A stretch of DNA of 64,000 nucleotides from Calothrix brevissima NIES-22 (lineage in GTDB: Bacteria > Cyanobacteriota > Cyanobacteriia > Cyanobacteriales > Nostocaceae). Positions 1 to 11,600 of this stretch are shown here, one piece after another (the first letter of the stretch is position 1; each line of letters begins with the position of its first letter). A program made the translations under genes and the position numbers. The DNA is taken from NCBI RefSeq assembly GCF_002367995.1, contig NZ_AP018207.1, forward strand, positions 3,409,083 through 3,473,082. Reading direction: 5' to 3'. Below the pieces are notes generated by a model. The model was given only the letters and a program-made list of their open reading frames with translations. It was not told the origin of the DNA and ran no database searches.

Positions 1-992
1 GAAGCTGGGTTTAAGTTGGCATAAATAAAGTTAACTGGATTATTAATTTCATGGGCTACCCCAGCTACTAATTGACCTAAACTAGACATTTTCTCGTTCT
101 GCACTAACTGAGTTTGTGTTCGTTTGAGTTCAATTAAAGTAAGTTCTAAATCGGTTGCTTGCTGACGCAATTGTGCTTCTGAATGTCGCAAAGCTGCTTC
201 AGCTTGTTTGCGAATACTGATATCGCGAGCAATTGTAGAAGCACCAATGATTTTGCCTGTGGTATCTTTAACTGGAGAAATGGTTAAGGAAATATCAACT
301 AAAGTTCCATCTTTGCGTTGGCGCAAAGTTTCAAAGTGATCTACCCGTTCTCCGCGTTTCAGTTTCTCGATAATTTGAGGTTCCTCGCCAATGCGATCGC
401 GAGGAATTAGCATAGTCACAGATTGATTGATTATTTCTGGTGCTGTATAGCCAAAAAGTCTTTCTGCTCCACGATTCCAGCTAACAATCACGCTATCCAA
501 GGTTTTGCTCATTATGGCATCATCCGAGGACTCAACAATTGCTGCTAAACGAAACATCGCTTCTTCAGCTTTTTTGTGTTCCTCACGTAATGAAAGTTCC
601 GCCTGTTTGTGATGGGTGACATCTTCAGCCACTAGTATCACTCCGTCAATAACTCCCGCTTTGCTGTACCACGGGTGAACCGTCCATTGACGCCAGCCTG
701 TTGCACCATAATGCTGAAATTGCTCTTCTACACACAATTTCACCCCTGTCATCAAACAGTAATGGTATGCTTCGCTCAATGGTTCGCAAAACTGCTGAAA
801 TACCTCCAGATGCGATCGCCCAATAATCTCTTGTCCTTCCAAACCTAACTCACTCAACCATTTTTGGCTGGTGAGTAAATACTTCATTTCGCCATCTAAA
901 AGCGCAGCTGCAATTGGTAGTTGTTTTAAAAACAAACAGTAGAGATTATTTTGCAGACAGTCAGCATCATTAATCAGAGAATTTTGACTCAT
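1..992 (-). CDS. PAS-domain sensor histidine kinase, C-terminus cut by window edge
   Basis: Reading the minus strand from the ATG at 992 gives about 330 residues with no stop before the window edge. Residues about 18-125 form a PAS-like domain ending in a PAC-type segment (VAEDVTHHKQAE). A second PAS/PAC unit spans about 142-259 (ending ARDISIRKQAE). After a short coiled coil comes the HisKA phospho-acceptor H-box VAHEINNPVNF, with the likely phosphorylated His at about residue 314. The ATP-binding HATPase domain must lie beyond base 1. There is no transmembrane segment in the visible part, so it is probably a cytoplasmic sensor of unknown ligand. This H-box variant is typical of cyanobacterial hybrid or stand-alone kinases. 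The partner regulator is not visible. Confidence 0.88.
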   Translation of the reverse strand, partial: MSQNSLINDADCLQNNLYCLFLKQLPIAAALLDGEMKYLLTSQKWLSELGLEGQEIIGRSHLEVFQQFCEPLSEAYHYCLMTGVKLCVEEQFQHYGATGWRQWTVHPWYSKAGVIDGVILVAEDVTHHKQAELSLREEHKKAEEAMFRLAAIVESSDDAIMSKTLDSVIVSWNRGAERLFGYTAPEIINQSVTMLIPRDRIGEEPQIIEKLKRGERVDHFETLRQRKDGTLVDISLTISPVKDTTGKIIGASTIARDISIRKQAEAALRHSEAQLRQQATDLELTLIELKRTQTQLVQNEKMSSLGQLVAGVAHEINNPVNFIYANLNPA

Positions 993-1484
993 AACATCTC
1001 AATATGGAAGGATTACTTAGACATCTTTGCTGCCAAACCCGGAAGAATTAGCAAGTGACATAACATGAATTATTAAGTCAAAAATATGTTGACTACATCC
1101 GTGTAAACCGAAATTAAGTCAGCGTTTCTTTTATCGACATAAATCAATAATTTGCGGCGGATTAAGTGATTATTTATAGTAATATCTATTACATTTATTC
1201 TTAGTAATTAAATCAGTAATTATATCTTTTGGTAGATGCTAAACGGAGGATAAATAAATAATTGTGGATTTTTCCAGATAAATAGTCTCTCAGGGTTAAG
1301 GTATGTAAACAAATTGCTCAATATTTGCTTGATACCAATACGATAATTTATTTCTATTTAGAAAACTTAAATAAGTGGAAGTATTAAGGAAATATTAAGG
1401 GTTGTAGAAGATGCGATCGCATTCACTCCTAAAAGAGCGATCGCTTTTGTTGTAGAGTATGCGATCGCAATTTAACTACAAAAT
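993..1484. other. Intergenic region with HIP1 palindromes
   Basis: AT-rich spacer between the histidine kinase and the Psb28-like gene. It carries three HIP1-containing GCGATCGC octamers in its last 75 bases. I see no convincing open reading frame, RNA gene or hairpin terminator. Confidence 0.6.
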
Positions 1485-1853
1485 TTAACGTTCGCCATAT
1501 TCCATGCCATTAGCATCAGCATAGCGATACATAAACCGCATAAATCTTTCCCAACTATCGTCTTGCTCAATTTCAAATTTACATTCAACTTTTTTTAGTT
1601 CATCGCCTTCATCACCACCAAAAATGAAGCGTGTAGAAGAAGGTGTCACATTAATTTCGCCTTCTTCATCAGTTAATCGTAAGGAATTTAAAGACGGTTT
1701 AGTAAAGCTATTAAACCCTTCTAATGCTTGCAATTTTTCAAAGAACATCACAACAATGCGTTTCCCAGTGCGGACTTCCCTCCGCAAGCTGACATTACTC
1801 AGTTCTTCACTAAGTCCAGCAAAAAATTCGATTGTGGGTGTAGTTGGTTCCAT
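1485..1853 (-). CDS. psb28: Photosystem II assembly protein Psb28, Psb28-2-like paralogue
   Basis: A 122-residue soluble protein of normal length for the Psb28 family. Family hallmarks visible are an N-terminal beta strand with GLSEE (about residues 13-17), the central LTDEEGEI (about 60-67), and the C-terminal helix RFMRFMYRYADANG. Psb28 proteins bind transiently to CP47-containing photosystem II assembly intermediates on the cytoplasmic side of the thylakoid. The variant residues between the strands (FIFGGDEGDELKKV) resemble the second paralogue, Psb28-2, more than canonical Psb28; that paralogue assignment is my inference. The gene stands alone: the flanking genes are unrelated. The start ATG at 1853 gives the expected N-terminus. 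Confidence 0.85.
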   Translation of the reverse strand: MEPTTPTIEFFAGLSEELSNVSLRREVRTGKRIVVMFFEKLQALEGFNSFTKPSLNSLRLTDEEGEINVTPSSTRFIFGGDEGDELKKVECKFEIEQDDSWERFMRFMYRYADANGMEYGER

Positions 1854-1975
1854 GTTAAATGAAGAATGAAATGTAAAGTATTGAAAATAAAATGGAAAAT
1901 CAAGCTTTCCATTCTCATTTTCAACCTTGAGGGTAATTACTTATCCTTTTTTTCATACTTCATTATCTTTTTGGT

Positions 1976-2057
1976 CAATGGTCAATGGTCAACAGTCAAC
2001 GGTCAATGGTCAACAGTCAACAGTCAACGGTCAACGGTCAACGGTCAACAGTCAACA
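1976..2057. repeat. STRR heptamer array (GTCAACG/GTCAATG)
   Basis: About eleven tandem copies of a 7-base unit GTCAAYR, with alternating G/A at the last base. This is the short tandemly repeated repetitive type common in filamentous cyanobacteria. It abuts the inverted-repeat element that starts at 2061. The reading frame through it is a shadow, not a gene. Confidence 0.9.
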
Positions 2058-2060
2058 TTA

Positions 2061-2191
2061 AGTAAGTAGGCACAAATAAACGTAACTATGTAACAAAATA
2101 TAAAAAGCTCAAAACCCTTGTGATTGCTTCACTTCGCTGCGCTCCGTTCGCAATGACATAGTTATAAATTTTCGCGCCCACCTACTTACCT
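2061..2191. mobile_element. MITE-like element with GTAAGTAGG terminal inverted repeats
   Basis: The left end reads AGTAAGTAGG and the right end is its reverse complement, CCTACTTACCT. A second internal pair, TAACTATGT/ACATAGTTA, lies just inside. The element is about 131 bp and has no coding capacity. Its right terminal repeat supplies the stop codon (TAA, 2186-2188) of the neighbouring beta-lactamase-like gene. This suggests insertion at, or rewriting of, that gene's 3' end. Confidence 0.65.
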
Positions 2192-3907
2192 GGGTGGATA
2201 ATATGTGGGGTTCATCATTGGCGATGATGGATAAACAGTGTTTGGCATAGGGTTGACCATACCGTTAGGATAAGGAGTCATTACTGGGGGTGGGTAACCA
2301 TTCATGGGTACAGTTGGAGCCATCATTGGTGACTGATAACCTGTTGCCGGCATAGTATTTGTCGGCATAGTATTTATGGGTATATTGTTGGTCGGTACGT
2401 TGTTTGTCGGTATGTTATTTGTGGGTATATTGCTTGTGGGTATATTGCTTGTGGGTATATTGGGTGCTGTGTTATTTGGTGCGAGATTATTTTGGCTAAA
2501 TTGTTGATAAGCTGTGCGAGAAATGGCACTAATCAGCTTTTCTGCACGGGTGTCATTATTAGGTCTTTGTATCATAACTGCAGCGATGTAGCGCTTGCCG
2601 GTTGGCATATCAACCAAACCCGCATCTGCTAGCATTGTGCCGATATCGCCTGTTTTGTGAGCAATAGTAGCGCCTGTTCCTAAACCAGAGGGAAGTAGAG
2701 TGTCTTTTTGGGTTTGGCGCATGATCTCCAACAAGCGATCGCGCGATCGCATACTCACCAAATTACCTTGATTGACCATCGCCATCAATGTGGCTAATTC
2801 CTTGGGACTAGTTGTATTTGTCCCTTGTAAATCTGGAAGTTGATTGCGAATAGCTGTAGTTGTCAAACCCCAACTGCGGAACCTTTGATTCAGCGATTCT
2901 ATACCTCCCAGTCGCGCAATCAGTATATTTGTAGCTGTATTGTCGCTGATGGTAATCATCTTGCTGACGACTTCTAAAGCATTAAATTTAGTTCCGGCTG
3001 GCTTGTATTGCATATTACCAGAACCACCTGCGATCGCTTGCTGCTCCATCGTCAGCATTTCATCAAGGCGGATTTTCCCTGCATCCAAATCTTGGAAAAA
3101 AGCTACTAAAATGGGAATTTTAATGGTACTAGCTGCGGGAAAGCTGGCGTTGCTATTGATATCTACATAACTACCTGTATCCAAATCTACTAACATCACT
3201 CCCGGTGTCAGATTTGGATTGGCTACTATAAGATTTTGTACGGCACTTTTTAACTGGAAATTTTCCTGAGATAAATTTAATCCCGCAGGCGTTCCCCCAT
3301 TGGGACTATTTTGGTTTTGGGATTGTCCGACATTGGTATTAGCTGGTGTGGAAGAACTAGGAGCCATGCGCGTAGCGGGGTCTAACACCGACAGCAGCGT
3401 CCCCATAATTGCGCCGATACCAACCCCCACAATTAACAGCCGCATGGTGTACAACAAAGTTCTGGCCATTGGCTTTAAACGTGTTTTACGCGATCGCACT
3501 GTAGTTCTAGTACCTCTAGGCGATCGCGGATCTACCCGCACTGTCTTCATCTTCACAGTACCAGATTGTACTTGAGGAGCCGCTACCCTGGTTCTCGGTA
3601 TAGGTTTGACCGCCGTTGGCATTACCAGTCCAGTTTTTGACGCATTTTTTGACCTGGATACCCCAGTCGCCATCGGGGAAGAATTAACAGGCTTGGTTAT
3701 ATATGTAATTTGCGCTTCTTTCGCAACGCCACGCTTTTGATTAGGCGCTTTGACTTTCTTTGCTTCCTCTTTTTGCACTTTACGCCTTGGACGTTGGCGG
3801 CGGTTTCCGGTTGGACGCCGCGAGAAAGCTCTGAGTTTGTCACTTGATTCTGACACCGCTACTCCTTGTGACCCTCTTGATGGTTTTCCTGCTGACTCCC
3901 GACCCAA
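2186..3907 (-). CDS. Membrane-anchored serine hydrolase of class A beta-lactamase fold
   Basis: A 573-residue protein in four parts. There is a very basic N-terminal cytoplasmic region (about 1-145). One transmembrane helix follows (about 150-170, LLIVGVGIGAIMGTLLSVL). A periplasmic catalytic domain runs from about 215 to 470. The tail is low-complexity and Pro/Asn-rich, with IPTNN-type pentapeptide repeats and a PMNGYPPP-like end. Catalytic-domain motifs are S260-T-I-K263, S321-D-N and K418-T-G. The omega-loop Glu of true class A enzymes (ExxLN) is not seen: the segment reads LPDLQG. It is therefore more likely a penicillin-binding or peptidoglycan-acting enzyme than a resistance beta-lactamase; this is inference. 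It is much longer than the usual 290-residue family. The stop codon lies inside a repeat element. Confidence 0.82.
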   Translation of the reverse strand: MGRESAGKPSRGSQGVAVSESSDKLRAFSRRPTGNRRQRPRRKVQKEEAKKVKAPNQKRGVAKEAQITYITKPVNSSPMATGVSRSKNASKTGLVMPTAVKPIPRTRVAAPQVQSGTVKMKTVRVDPRSPRGTRTTVRSRKTRLKPMARTLLYTMRLLIVGVGIGAIMGTLLSVLDPATRMAPSSSTPANTNVGQSQNQNSPNGGTPAGLNLSQENFQLKSAVQNLIVANPNLTPGVMLVDLDTGSYVDINSNASFPAASTIKIPILVAFFQDLDAGKIRLDEMLTMEQQAIAGGSGNMQYKPAGTKFNALEVVSKMITISDNTATNILIARLGGIESLNQRFRSWGLTTTAIRNQLPDLQGTNTTSPKELATLMAMVNQGNLVSMRSRDRLLEIMRQTQKDTLLPSGLGTGATIAHKTGDIGTMLADAGLVDMPTGKRYIAAVMIQRPNNDTRAEKLISAISRTAYQQFSQNNLAPNNTAPNIPTSNIPTSNIPTNNIPTNNVPTNNIPINTMPTNTMPATGYQSPMMAPTVPMNGYPPPVMTPYPNGMVNPMPNTVYPSSPMMNPTYYPPR

Positions 3908-4086
3908 AACTCACTCCTCAAGTAATTTAATACTTTTATATTGAATTCACTTTTTGCCAGTAAGTAGCATTTTTGTGTTTAGTTTACGCTATATTATCTA
4001 TTTTGGGAGGGTGAATGGGTACATATTAACGTAAGTTCCTTTCCTTAATTGCGCAATATCAAAGACAAAGCGAAATACAACTGACA

Positions 4087-4116
4087 ATTGTACAGACAGG
4101 AGTTATCGCGTCTCTA
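4087..4116. repeat. Dispersed 29-30-bp repeat (TGTACAGAC...CGCGTCTCT)
   Basis: Conserved short sequence ATTGTACAGAC plus GTTATCGCGTCTCT. A near-identical copy is at 28543-28571, a partial copy at the right edge of the window (63973-64000), and a palindromic relative at 33185-33214. Here it overlaps the stop codon of trmJ. Confidence 0.75.
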
Positions 4117-4842
4117 CTGACGATTATTGAGCATCGCCCATTCTATCTGCCGCAAAATACCTCTTAACATTGCTACTTCGGTTGTTTGCAGCTGTGTACG
4201 GTTATATAATTGGCGAAATTTTTCCATCCTGCTAGTTGCTGTATGCGGATAAAGATAGCCAATTTTGAGCAGTAAAGATTCTAATTGTTGATAATAAGCT
4301 TCTAGCATCTCCCAAGATGCGAGTTCTGGGGATGTTGTAGACTCATTTACTGGTTGCGCTGTTAATTGTGCTAATTCATAACAGCAAATACCCACAGCCG
4401 TTGCTAAATTTAAAGATTGATAACTTTCATGGGTGGGAATCTGCACGAACTTCTGTGCATAGTTTAATTCTTCGTTGCTTAATCCTCGGTCTTCTCTACC
4501 AAAAATTAAGGCTACTGGTTTTTCTGGTTCTTCGAGCAACCAAGGTAAAGCTGTGCGGGGGTTTTCTAAAGAAATTTCCCAACTGCTAACTCTACCGGTG
4601 GTGGCTATGATCCTGACACATCCTTGCAAAGCTTCCGGTAATGTCTGCACAACTACCGCAGATTCTAAAATTTCCTTTGCATGAACCGCCATTTTCATCG
4701 CATCCGGTGACAGGCGATCGCATTGGGGATTGACAATAACTAGCTGATTCAGTCCAAAATTTTTCATTACCCGCGCGATCGCACCCAGGTTTAAGGGGCC
4801 AGCTGGCTCGACTAATACAATTCTTAATCCAGCTAATCCCAT
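4114..4842 (-). CDS. trmJ: tRNA 2'-O-methyltransferase, TrmJ/SpoU family
   Basis: An RNA methyltransferase of the SPOUT (alpha/beta knot) class. The N-terminal motif 1 is PAGPLNLGAIARVMKNFG. Motif 2 is FGREDRGLSNEEL, and motif 3, the knot that binds S-adenosylmethionine, is YQSLNLATAVGICCYEL. A helical C-terminal extension of about 75 residues is typical of TrmJ, which methylates the 2'-OH of the nucleotide at position 32 in tRNA anticodon loops. I start the protein at the ATG at 4842 (242 aa). A strong GGGAGGT ribosome site lies seven bases upstream, whereas the in-frame ATG at 4881 has none. The stop TAG falls within a dispersed repeat. Confidence 0.87.
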   Translation of the reverse strand: MGLAGLRIVLVEPAGPLNLGAIARVMKNFGLNQLVIVNPQCDRLSPDAMKMAVHAKEILESAVVVQTLPEALQGCVRIIATTGRVSSWEISLENPRTALPWLLEEPEKPVALIFGREDRGLSNEELNYAQKFVQIPTHESYQSLNLATAVGICCYELAQLTAQPVNESTTSPELASWEMLEAYYQQLESLLLKIGYLYPHTATSRMEKFRQLYNRTQLQTTEVAMLRGILRQIEWAMLNNRQ

Positions 4843-4984
4843 GTTTGTACCTCCCGCCATCTGCTCTGAATCTACTTGCACAATAGTTCAGAAGTTACCG
4901 ACAAGACAAGGGAAAGGCAAAACCTAGAGGAATAAATATCCCACAAGCTAATGGGCATCTAAATTGCAAAACTACCAATCAGGC

Positions 4985-5162
4985 CTGTCAACTGTCAACT
5001 GTCAACTGTCAACTGTCAACTGTCAACTGTCAACCGTCAACCGTCAACCGTCAACTGTCAACAATCAACCGTCAACTGTCAACAATCAACCGTCAACTGT
5101 CAACTGTCAACTGTCAACTGTCAACTGTCAACTGTCAACTGTCAACCGTCAACCGTCAACAA
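4985..5162. repeat. STRR heptamer array (GTCAACT/GTCAACC)
   Basis: About 25 tandem 7-base units, mostly GTCAACT, with GTCAACC and an AATCAACC variant repeated in a higher-order pattern. It separates trmJ from the giant RHS gene and is followed within nine bases by the 31-bp box at 5171-5201. Confidence 0.92.
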
Positions 5163-5170
5163 CCTTCACG

Positions 5171-5201
5171 ATAAATTGTGCAACTTAAAAGCAGAATAGC
5201 T
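5171..5201 (+). repeat. 31-bp box, left copy of an inverted pair
   Basis: The sequence begins ATAAATTGTGCAACTT and ends AAAAGCAGAATAGCT. Its reverse complement occurs at 22084-22114 with one mismatch in 31. Both copies abut a GTCAACY heptamer array. The pair brackets the RHS, acylase and lipoprotein genes. Confidence 0.85.
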
Positions 5202-5629
5202 TACATAAATTTCTTTGGCTGAAATTTATATATACTTTATATTTCTCGCGATTTATCAGCAAAACATAAAGATTTCAGTATATTTACTATCCGTAAATAG
5301 ACTTTTGTTTGCCTGATTTGGTAAATTACCTTTAATGCTAGTTTAAAAATCTATATATTGTTGCTTGCTACATTTGCTGGCATAGCAAATTGGTGCAAAT
5401 TTTTTGAATAAAATTTTGGCGATCGCAACTCTGTTGTGTTCGTCATTGGGTGCATATTGCTGATTTTTCAATTATCTCAGAGGTGAAAACCATATTACTT
5501 TAATCAAAGTAGGTTGGTTGCAAATCCTCTCAATTTTTCATGTTTTTTGGCATTTAACTTTCCAGAATTACATTTTTCAGCAATTCTTATTTACAGATTC
5601 TGCAATTATTATTAAGCTTTTGTAACCAA
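5202..5629. other. Long AT-rich upstream region of the giant RHS gene
   Basis: 428 bases without a credible gene. It contains one HIP1 site. There is no clear ribosome-binding site before the ATG at 5630 and no promoter I would commit to. Confidence 0.5.
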
Positions 5630-8600
5630 ATGGAAAATAATCCAGAATTTAATTTAGATTACTCTGTTAATCTAAATAATGCTTTAAATAGTTTAGAGCA
5701 TATAAACAATCAACAATATTTCCTGAAAAATTCAACCAATTATTTAGGACAATCGTTAAATTTTCAGTCAGAAAATCTGATAGAAACAGCGCAAAATCAA
5801 GCTGTAAATATTATTGAAGATTTTATCCAGCAACCGAACCAAATATTAAAATTACAAACTGCTTTTGGCGTTAATTCAAATCTAGAAGCAACAAATGTAA
5901 TTATCGATTGGTTAACAGGACAACAAACTCCCCAAATAGCTATAGTTTCTGGCGACCAACTTTATGCTAAGGGAGCCTATAGCCAACAAACTAATACTAT
6001 CTATTTTTCTCAGCAATTCCTCCAAGAAAATTACAATAATCAGTCAGCTATTACCGCAGTTTTTCTCGAAGAATTAGGACATTATTTTGATGCTAGGTTA
6101 AATACTGTTGATTCACCAGGGGATGAAGGCGAAATTTTTGCTCATCTTGTCCAAAATCATCCGCTAACTCCCCAATTACTTACAGATTTACAACAAGAAG
6201 ATGATAGTGCTACGCGCTTATTAAATGGTCAATTAATTACTGTAGAACTAGCATCATTAACCGAGAATTCAGCGATTACTCGCTTAGATCATTTAGGTGA
6301 AGTGCTGCGGGTACCTGAAAGCAATAGTGAAGGAACCTCGCTATTATTTCAATGGACTGCGAGAGAAGCTGCATATAACAATGAAATCGGTGTATTTTTG
6401 GTAGACGAACAAGGAAGAGTTAACGGGATTAATCCTGGTGAAGCCGGATATGCACAAGCTGCATTAACTTCTACATCAAAACAAGTATTATTTACTTCTG
6501 GTCAAGGGGCTGGTGGTTGGCGACAATTGACTTTACAATCAGGACAATATTTGGCTTTTTATCTCATTCAAAATAATACTACGGCAGGTTGGTTGGCAAC
6601 AAATCCTCAAAATCAATTAGATAAATCAACATTAGCTTTATTCTCAGTCAATGGTGCTAATCCTGACAATTTCAACCATGTAAAAAGCCAAGATATCGGG
6701 GGGAATATTTGGCAATTACGTTGGGAAGACTTGGTAAATGGTGGCGATAAAGATTTTAATGATGTTGTCTTTAATATGAGTCTTCTAGGATTGCAAATAC
6801 CTGGAAATATAGGACAAACTACTGCAACACAAATTAGCTTTTTGGGAAGAGAAGCAAGATTACAGCACGAAATGGGGTTATTTATTGTCGATGATTTACA
6901 TGGTAGAATTGGCAATATTACGCCGGATAATCCTAACTATATTCAAGCTGCTTTATCTGCTGAAAGAAGACAAGTTATTTTTGCTTTTGGTCAAAATTCC
7001 ACAACACCTACTAATTTAGAATTACCTTCAGGTAAATATCTGGGTTGGTATTTAATTAGTAATGGGACAACTGAGCAATTTCTCAAAGATAATCCGCAGA
7101 ATATCGCAGGGGGTTCAATCCATGCATTTTTCTCCTATCCCGGTGCTAATGCTGATGGATTGAGTCACGTTCACCATCAATCTAGTAATGAATTAGTCTG
7201 GGAAGATATCTTTGGCGGTGGTGATAGAGATTATAATGATTTAACCTTCCGCTTTAGTTTCACCCCACCGAATCTGCCTAGTAGTAATAATAGTAATCCT
7301 GTAGCGGAAATTAGTTTAAATTTAACAGATAATAACGAAAATATTGCCGCAGATAGTGTAATTGGTAACTTTACTATAGGTGGGGTAACTACACAGGATA
7401 ATTATATTTATAGTTTAGTGAGTGGTGATGGAGATGATGATAATAATATATTTAAAATTGTTGGCAATAAATTAATCATTACTCAATATCCAGATTTTGA
7501 AACTAAACCCACATATAAAATTCGCGTCCGCAGTACCGATCAATCAGGGTTGAGTTTTGAAGACAGCTTTATTATTAATATAAATAATTTAAATGAAGCT
7601 CCTGTAATTAACTTACCCGATCCTCAATTTATTGCAGAGGATACCGATTTAATCATTAACGATTTAAGCATTAGCGATGTTGATGCAAGTAACGGAGATT
7701 TAGAAGTCAGTTTAACAGCTAATCAAGGATTGCTTACCCTTGGTCAAACTACAGGACTAAATTTCATTGCTGGTGATGGTACTGCTGATAGTAATTTGAC
7801 TTTTACAGGAACTCTCTCAGCTATTAATCAAGCTTTGGCGAATTTAGGATATCGTAGCAATCCTAATTTTATTGGTGATGATATCATCTCTGTAACAGTT
7901 AACGACCAAGGTAATAGTGGTAGCGGTGGTGCTTTAACTGTCAGTGATAGCTTTCAGATAACTGTTTCGTCTTCCGCGACAATTGTATTAACAGAAGATA
8001 CCTTATTTAACAGAACTTACACACAAGATATAGAGATTCCTGAAAATAATTCTGTTCTCAGCTTTACCTACAGCAACCTAAAATTTGACAATACAGATAC
8101 TAATAGTATTAATGATGCCTTTGAAGTGGCGTTAGTAGATAATCAAGGTAATGCTTTAGTACATACAATTAAATCAGATGGCGATGCTTTCTTTAATTTT
8201 ACAGAAGACCAACCTTTAGCTTTAGCTGCGGGAACAACTGTAGATAATCAAACCGTAAAAGTTAATTTATCAGGATTAACACCGGGTTCGGCAAAATTAA
8301 TTTTCCGCTTAGTTAATAATGATAGCGATACCAATACTACAGTTAGCATTCACAACATTCAAATTCAACAAGCGGATTCACTCACTCCAGTTATCGCTAC
8401 TCCTGAAGTTAGCTTGAGAGCGATCGCATCTCCAATTGATTTTAAACTGTTATCAGATATCACCAGTAGCATTGTCCCTGACTATCAGCGCACATCCTTT
8501 AATGAAGATAGCAAAGTTTTATACACAGCTGTTGCTGTCCGCAATAGCGGTAATTATATAGTAGATGCGCCATTGGCGGTGGCGATCAAATCCTTAAGCG

Positions 8601-11600
8601 ACCCCACAGTACAAGTAGTAGGTGCAGATGGAATTACGCCAGAAGGTTTACCATACTTCAATTTGAGTAATTTAGTTGCTGATGGTAGTCTAGAACCCAA
8701 TGAAATTACCCAGACGAAAACCATTAGTTTCTTTAATCCCCAACAGGTACAGTTTGACTATGAACTGGTGTTTTTTGGACAGTTAAATACAGCACCTCAA
8801 TTTATTACCGACCCGGATGTAGAAGCTGTCATTAGTAAAACTTATACTTACGCAGCCCAAGCAAAAGATGTTAACAACGATACTTTAACTTATTCCCTGT
8901 TGCTATCTCCTGAAGGCATGGAGATTGATAGCGCTACGGGTAAAATTACCTGGGATACAGATACAGTAGAGAATGGTAATTATACGGTATCTGTGCAAGT
9001 AGCTGACAGTCGGGGTGGCTTTAACCTGCAAAATTATATTGTAGAAGCGATCGCACCTCCGCCCAACCGTCCACCAGTATTCACATCGACGCCGATTGTT
9101 GACGCTAGGGTGAATACAGCATATCAGTATCAGGCGATCGCATCTGACCCAGATAGCGATAACTTAACTTTCTCTTTGGTTAATAGTCCACAGGGAATGA
9201 CAATCGATGAAAATACTGGGTTAATTAGCTGGACACCAAACCTTACCACAGAAACAGAAGTTCGATTAAAAGTTGAAGATGGTAACGGTGGAGTTGCTGA
9301 ACAAATTTACCAGATTTTAACGCAGCAAGAAGCGGGGAATAATGCACCGATAATTATTAGCCAAGCTATTATTAAAGCTGCACAAAATCAAAATTATATT
9401 TATGATGTTAACGCCATCGATGCCGATAAAGATAAGCTCACATATTCGCTGATATCCGCACCTGCAAAAATGACAATTAACCCAGACACAGGAGAAATTA
9501 TCTGGGATACAACCAACCAAGCGCTAGGAAATTATAATGTAAAAGTGCGGGTAGAAGATAGTCGCGGTGGTGTTGATAATCAAGAATTTATCATTGCATT
9601 AGTAAATCAACCTTTTGGAGAAATTCAAGGTACAAATTGGGAAGATGTAAATGGTAATGGTTTTCGCGATACAGAATTAGTTCAAGGACAAGAACCGGAT
9701 GTTATCTTTGTTATAGATGTTTCCGGGAGTGCTGATTTTCCCTTTCAAGGAACATCAACTGGTGATGTCAATCAAGACGGTTTAACTAATACGATATTAG
9801 ATGCTGAATTAGCAGCGTTTCTTTCCTTAAATAATCAGTTAATTAGCCAAGGCTTAGGTAATAAAGCCAGAGTAGGAATTGTTGTCTTTTCTGGATTTGC
9901 TGCGCAAGCTGATATGGATTTAGTTACTTCTGGCTTGCAGTTGTTAACTACTCCTAGTGCCGATAAAAACAATAATGGAATTGTTGATGTAGAAGATGTT
10001 TTGCGTTCAATTACTTCCGGTGCATTTGGAGTAGGCAATTTTACAGGAACTAACTTTGAAACGGCTTTACAGAAAGTAGAAAATAGCTTTGAAACTATTG
10101 GGACAACATCTGGTAATGGGAATGTTATCTTCTTATCAGATGGAGAAATTAACAGAGGTGGTGCTCATGCAGATGAAGTTGAACGTTTGCGTGCTTTAGG
10201 GGTAACTCTTTCAGCCTTTGGAGTTGGTCAAGGTGCTTCTTTAAAGAGTTTACAGGTAATTGACCCCAATGCCAAAGTTTTTCTGTCTACAGATGAGTTA
10301 TTAAATATTTTTAGCGGATTGAATGGGGAAGAACGGTTTATTGAACCGGGATTAGGCGGGGTTACAGTTTACCTTGATTTAAATAATAATGGACTGCTTG
10401 ATGTAAATGAACCCAGTCAAATTACAGCCTTTGATAACCCCAATACTTTAGATATTGATGAAACCGGACAATATAAATTTACTGGCTTAGAAGCAGGAAC
10501 ATATATTGTCCGGGAAGTTATCCCCCAAGGCTATACACAAACTTACCCAATTAATAGCACAACTCCCATTGGTGATGGTTATGCAGATGTAATTTTAGAA
10601 TATTTCTCTAACGGTTCTAGTGGTATTCAAGAACCTTATGGTGGTGCAGCAATTCAATGGCCTATACCGATAAATCCCAACGTAATTTTAGGTGCACCAG
10701 CCACAATTCCCGCTAGTGCTTTTAATCCTCAAGTAGATTGGCTAGCCATTCCTCAAAATTCTTATGTCACAGTTGAATTTACAGATGAAAGAGTGGTAGA
10801 TGGGCCTGGTAATGATATTTTTATTCACAGCTTACAAGAAACAGCTGGAGAACAAGCAAATATCTTTATCAGCGCTAATGGAAATGACTTTGAATTTTTA
10901 GGAACTATTGGTGAGGGAGGAGTTACAGCACTAGATTTAGCAGCAATTGATTTTACCCAAGTAGTTAAAGCCGTGAGAATTGTTGGTATTGATAATGGTG
11001 GAACATCTCCCGGATTTGATTTAGTTGGCGTGCAAGCATTACCTGGTAGTAATCTGAATCTCGATTATTTTGTTGTCAAACTCAAAGCCGGAGAAATTGT
11101 TGATAATCGCAATTTTGGTAACCAAAACACAGGCGAAATCAGACCAAACAAACCGCCAATATTTACGAGTAATGCCCCCATAAATGCAGCTGTGGGTGAA
11201 GTTTGGCGTTACAATGCTATTGCCACAGATCCAGATAGCGATCGCCTCAGCTTTGACTTACCTGTAAAATCATCAGGAATGGCGATCGATGAAAAGACAG
11301 GTATCCTCGTCTGGAATCCCGACTTTGACCAAGTTGGCGTACATGATATTATCCTGCGGGTGCAAGATGGTAATGGTGGCATAACTTTGCAAGCTTTTCA
11401 ACTCAATGTGACTGCGGCGAATGCACCCCCAGTTATTACCTCAACCCCACCAACCCAAGCAGTCGCGAACCTTCCCTATGAGTATAAAGTTCGCGCTCAA
11501 GATGCAGATGGCGATAAAATTACTTATCGCCTAGATAATGCCCCCGATGGCATGGTGATTGATGAAAATACAGGAGTCATCTCTTATACCCCTGTAGCTA

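Noticed and set aside
4985-5162. CRISPR-like array
   Set aside because: Units are seven bases with no unique spacers; this is an STRR array.
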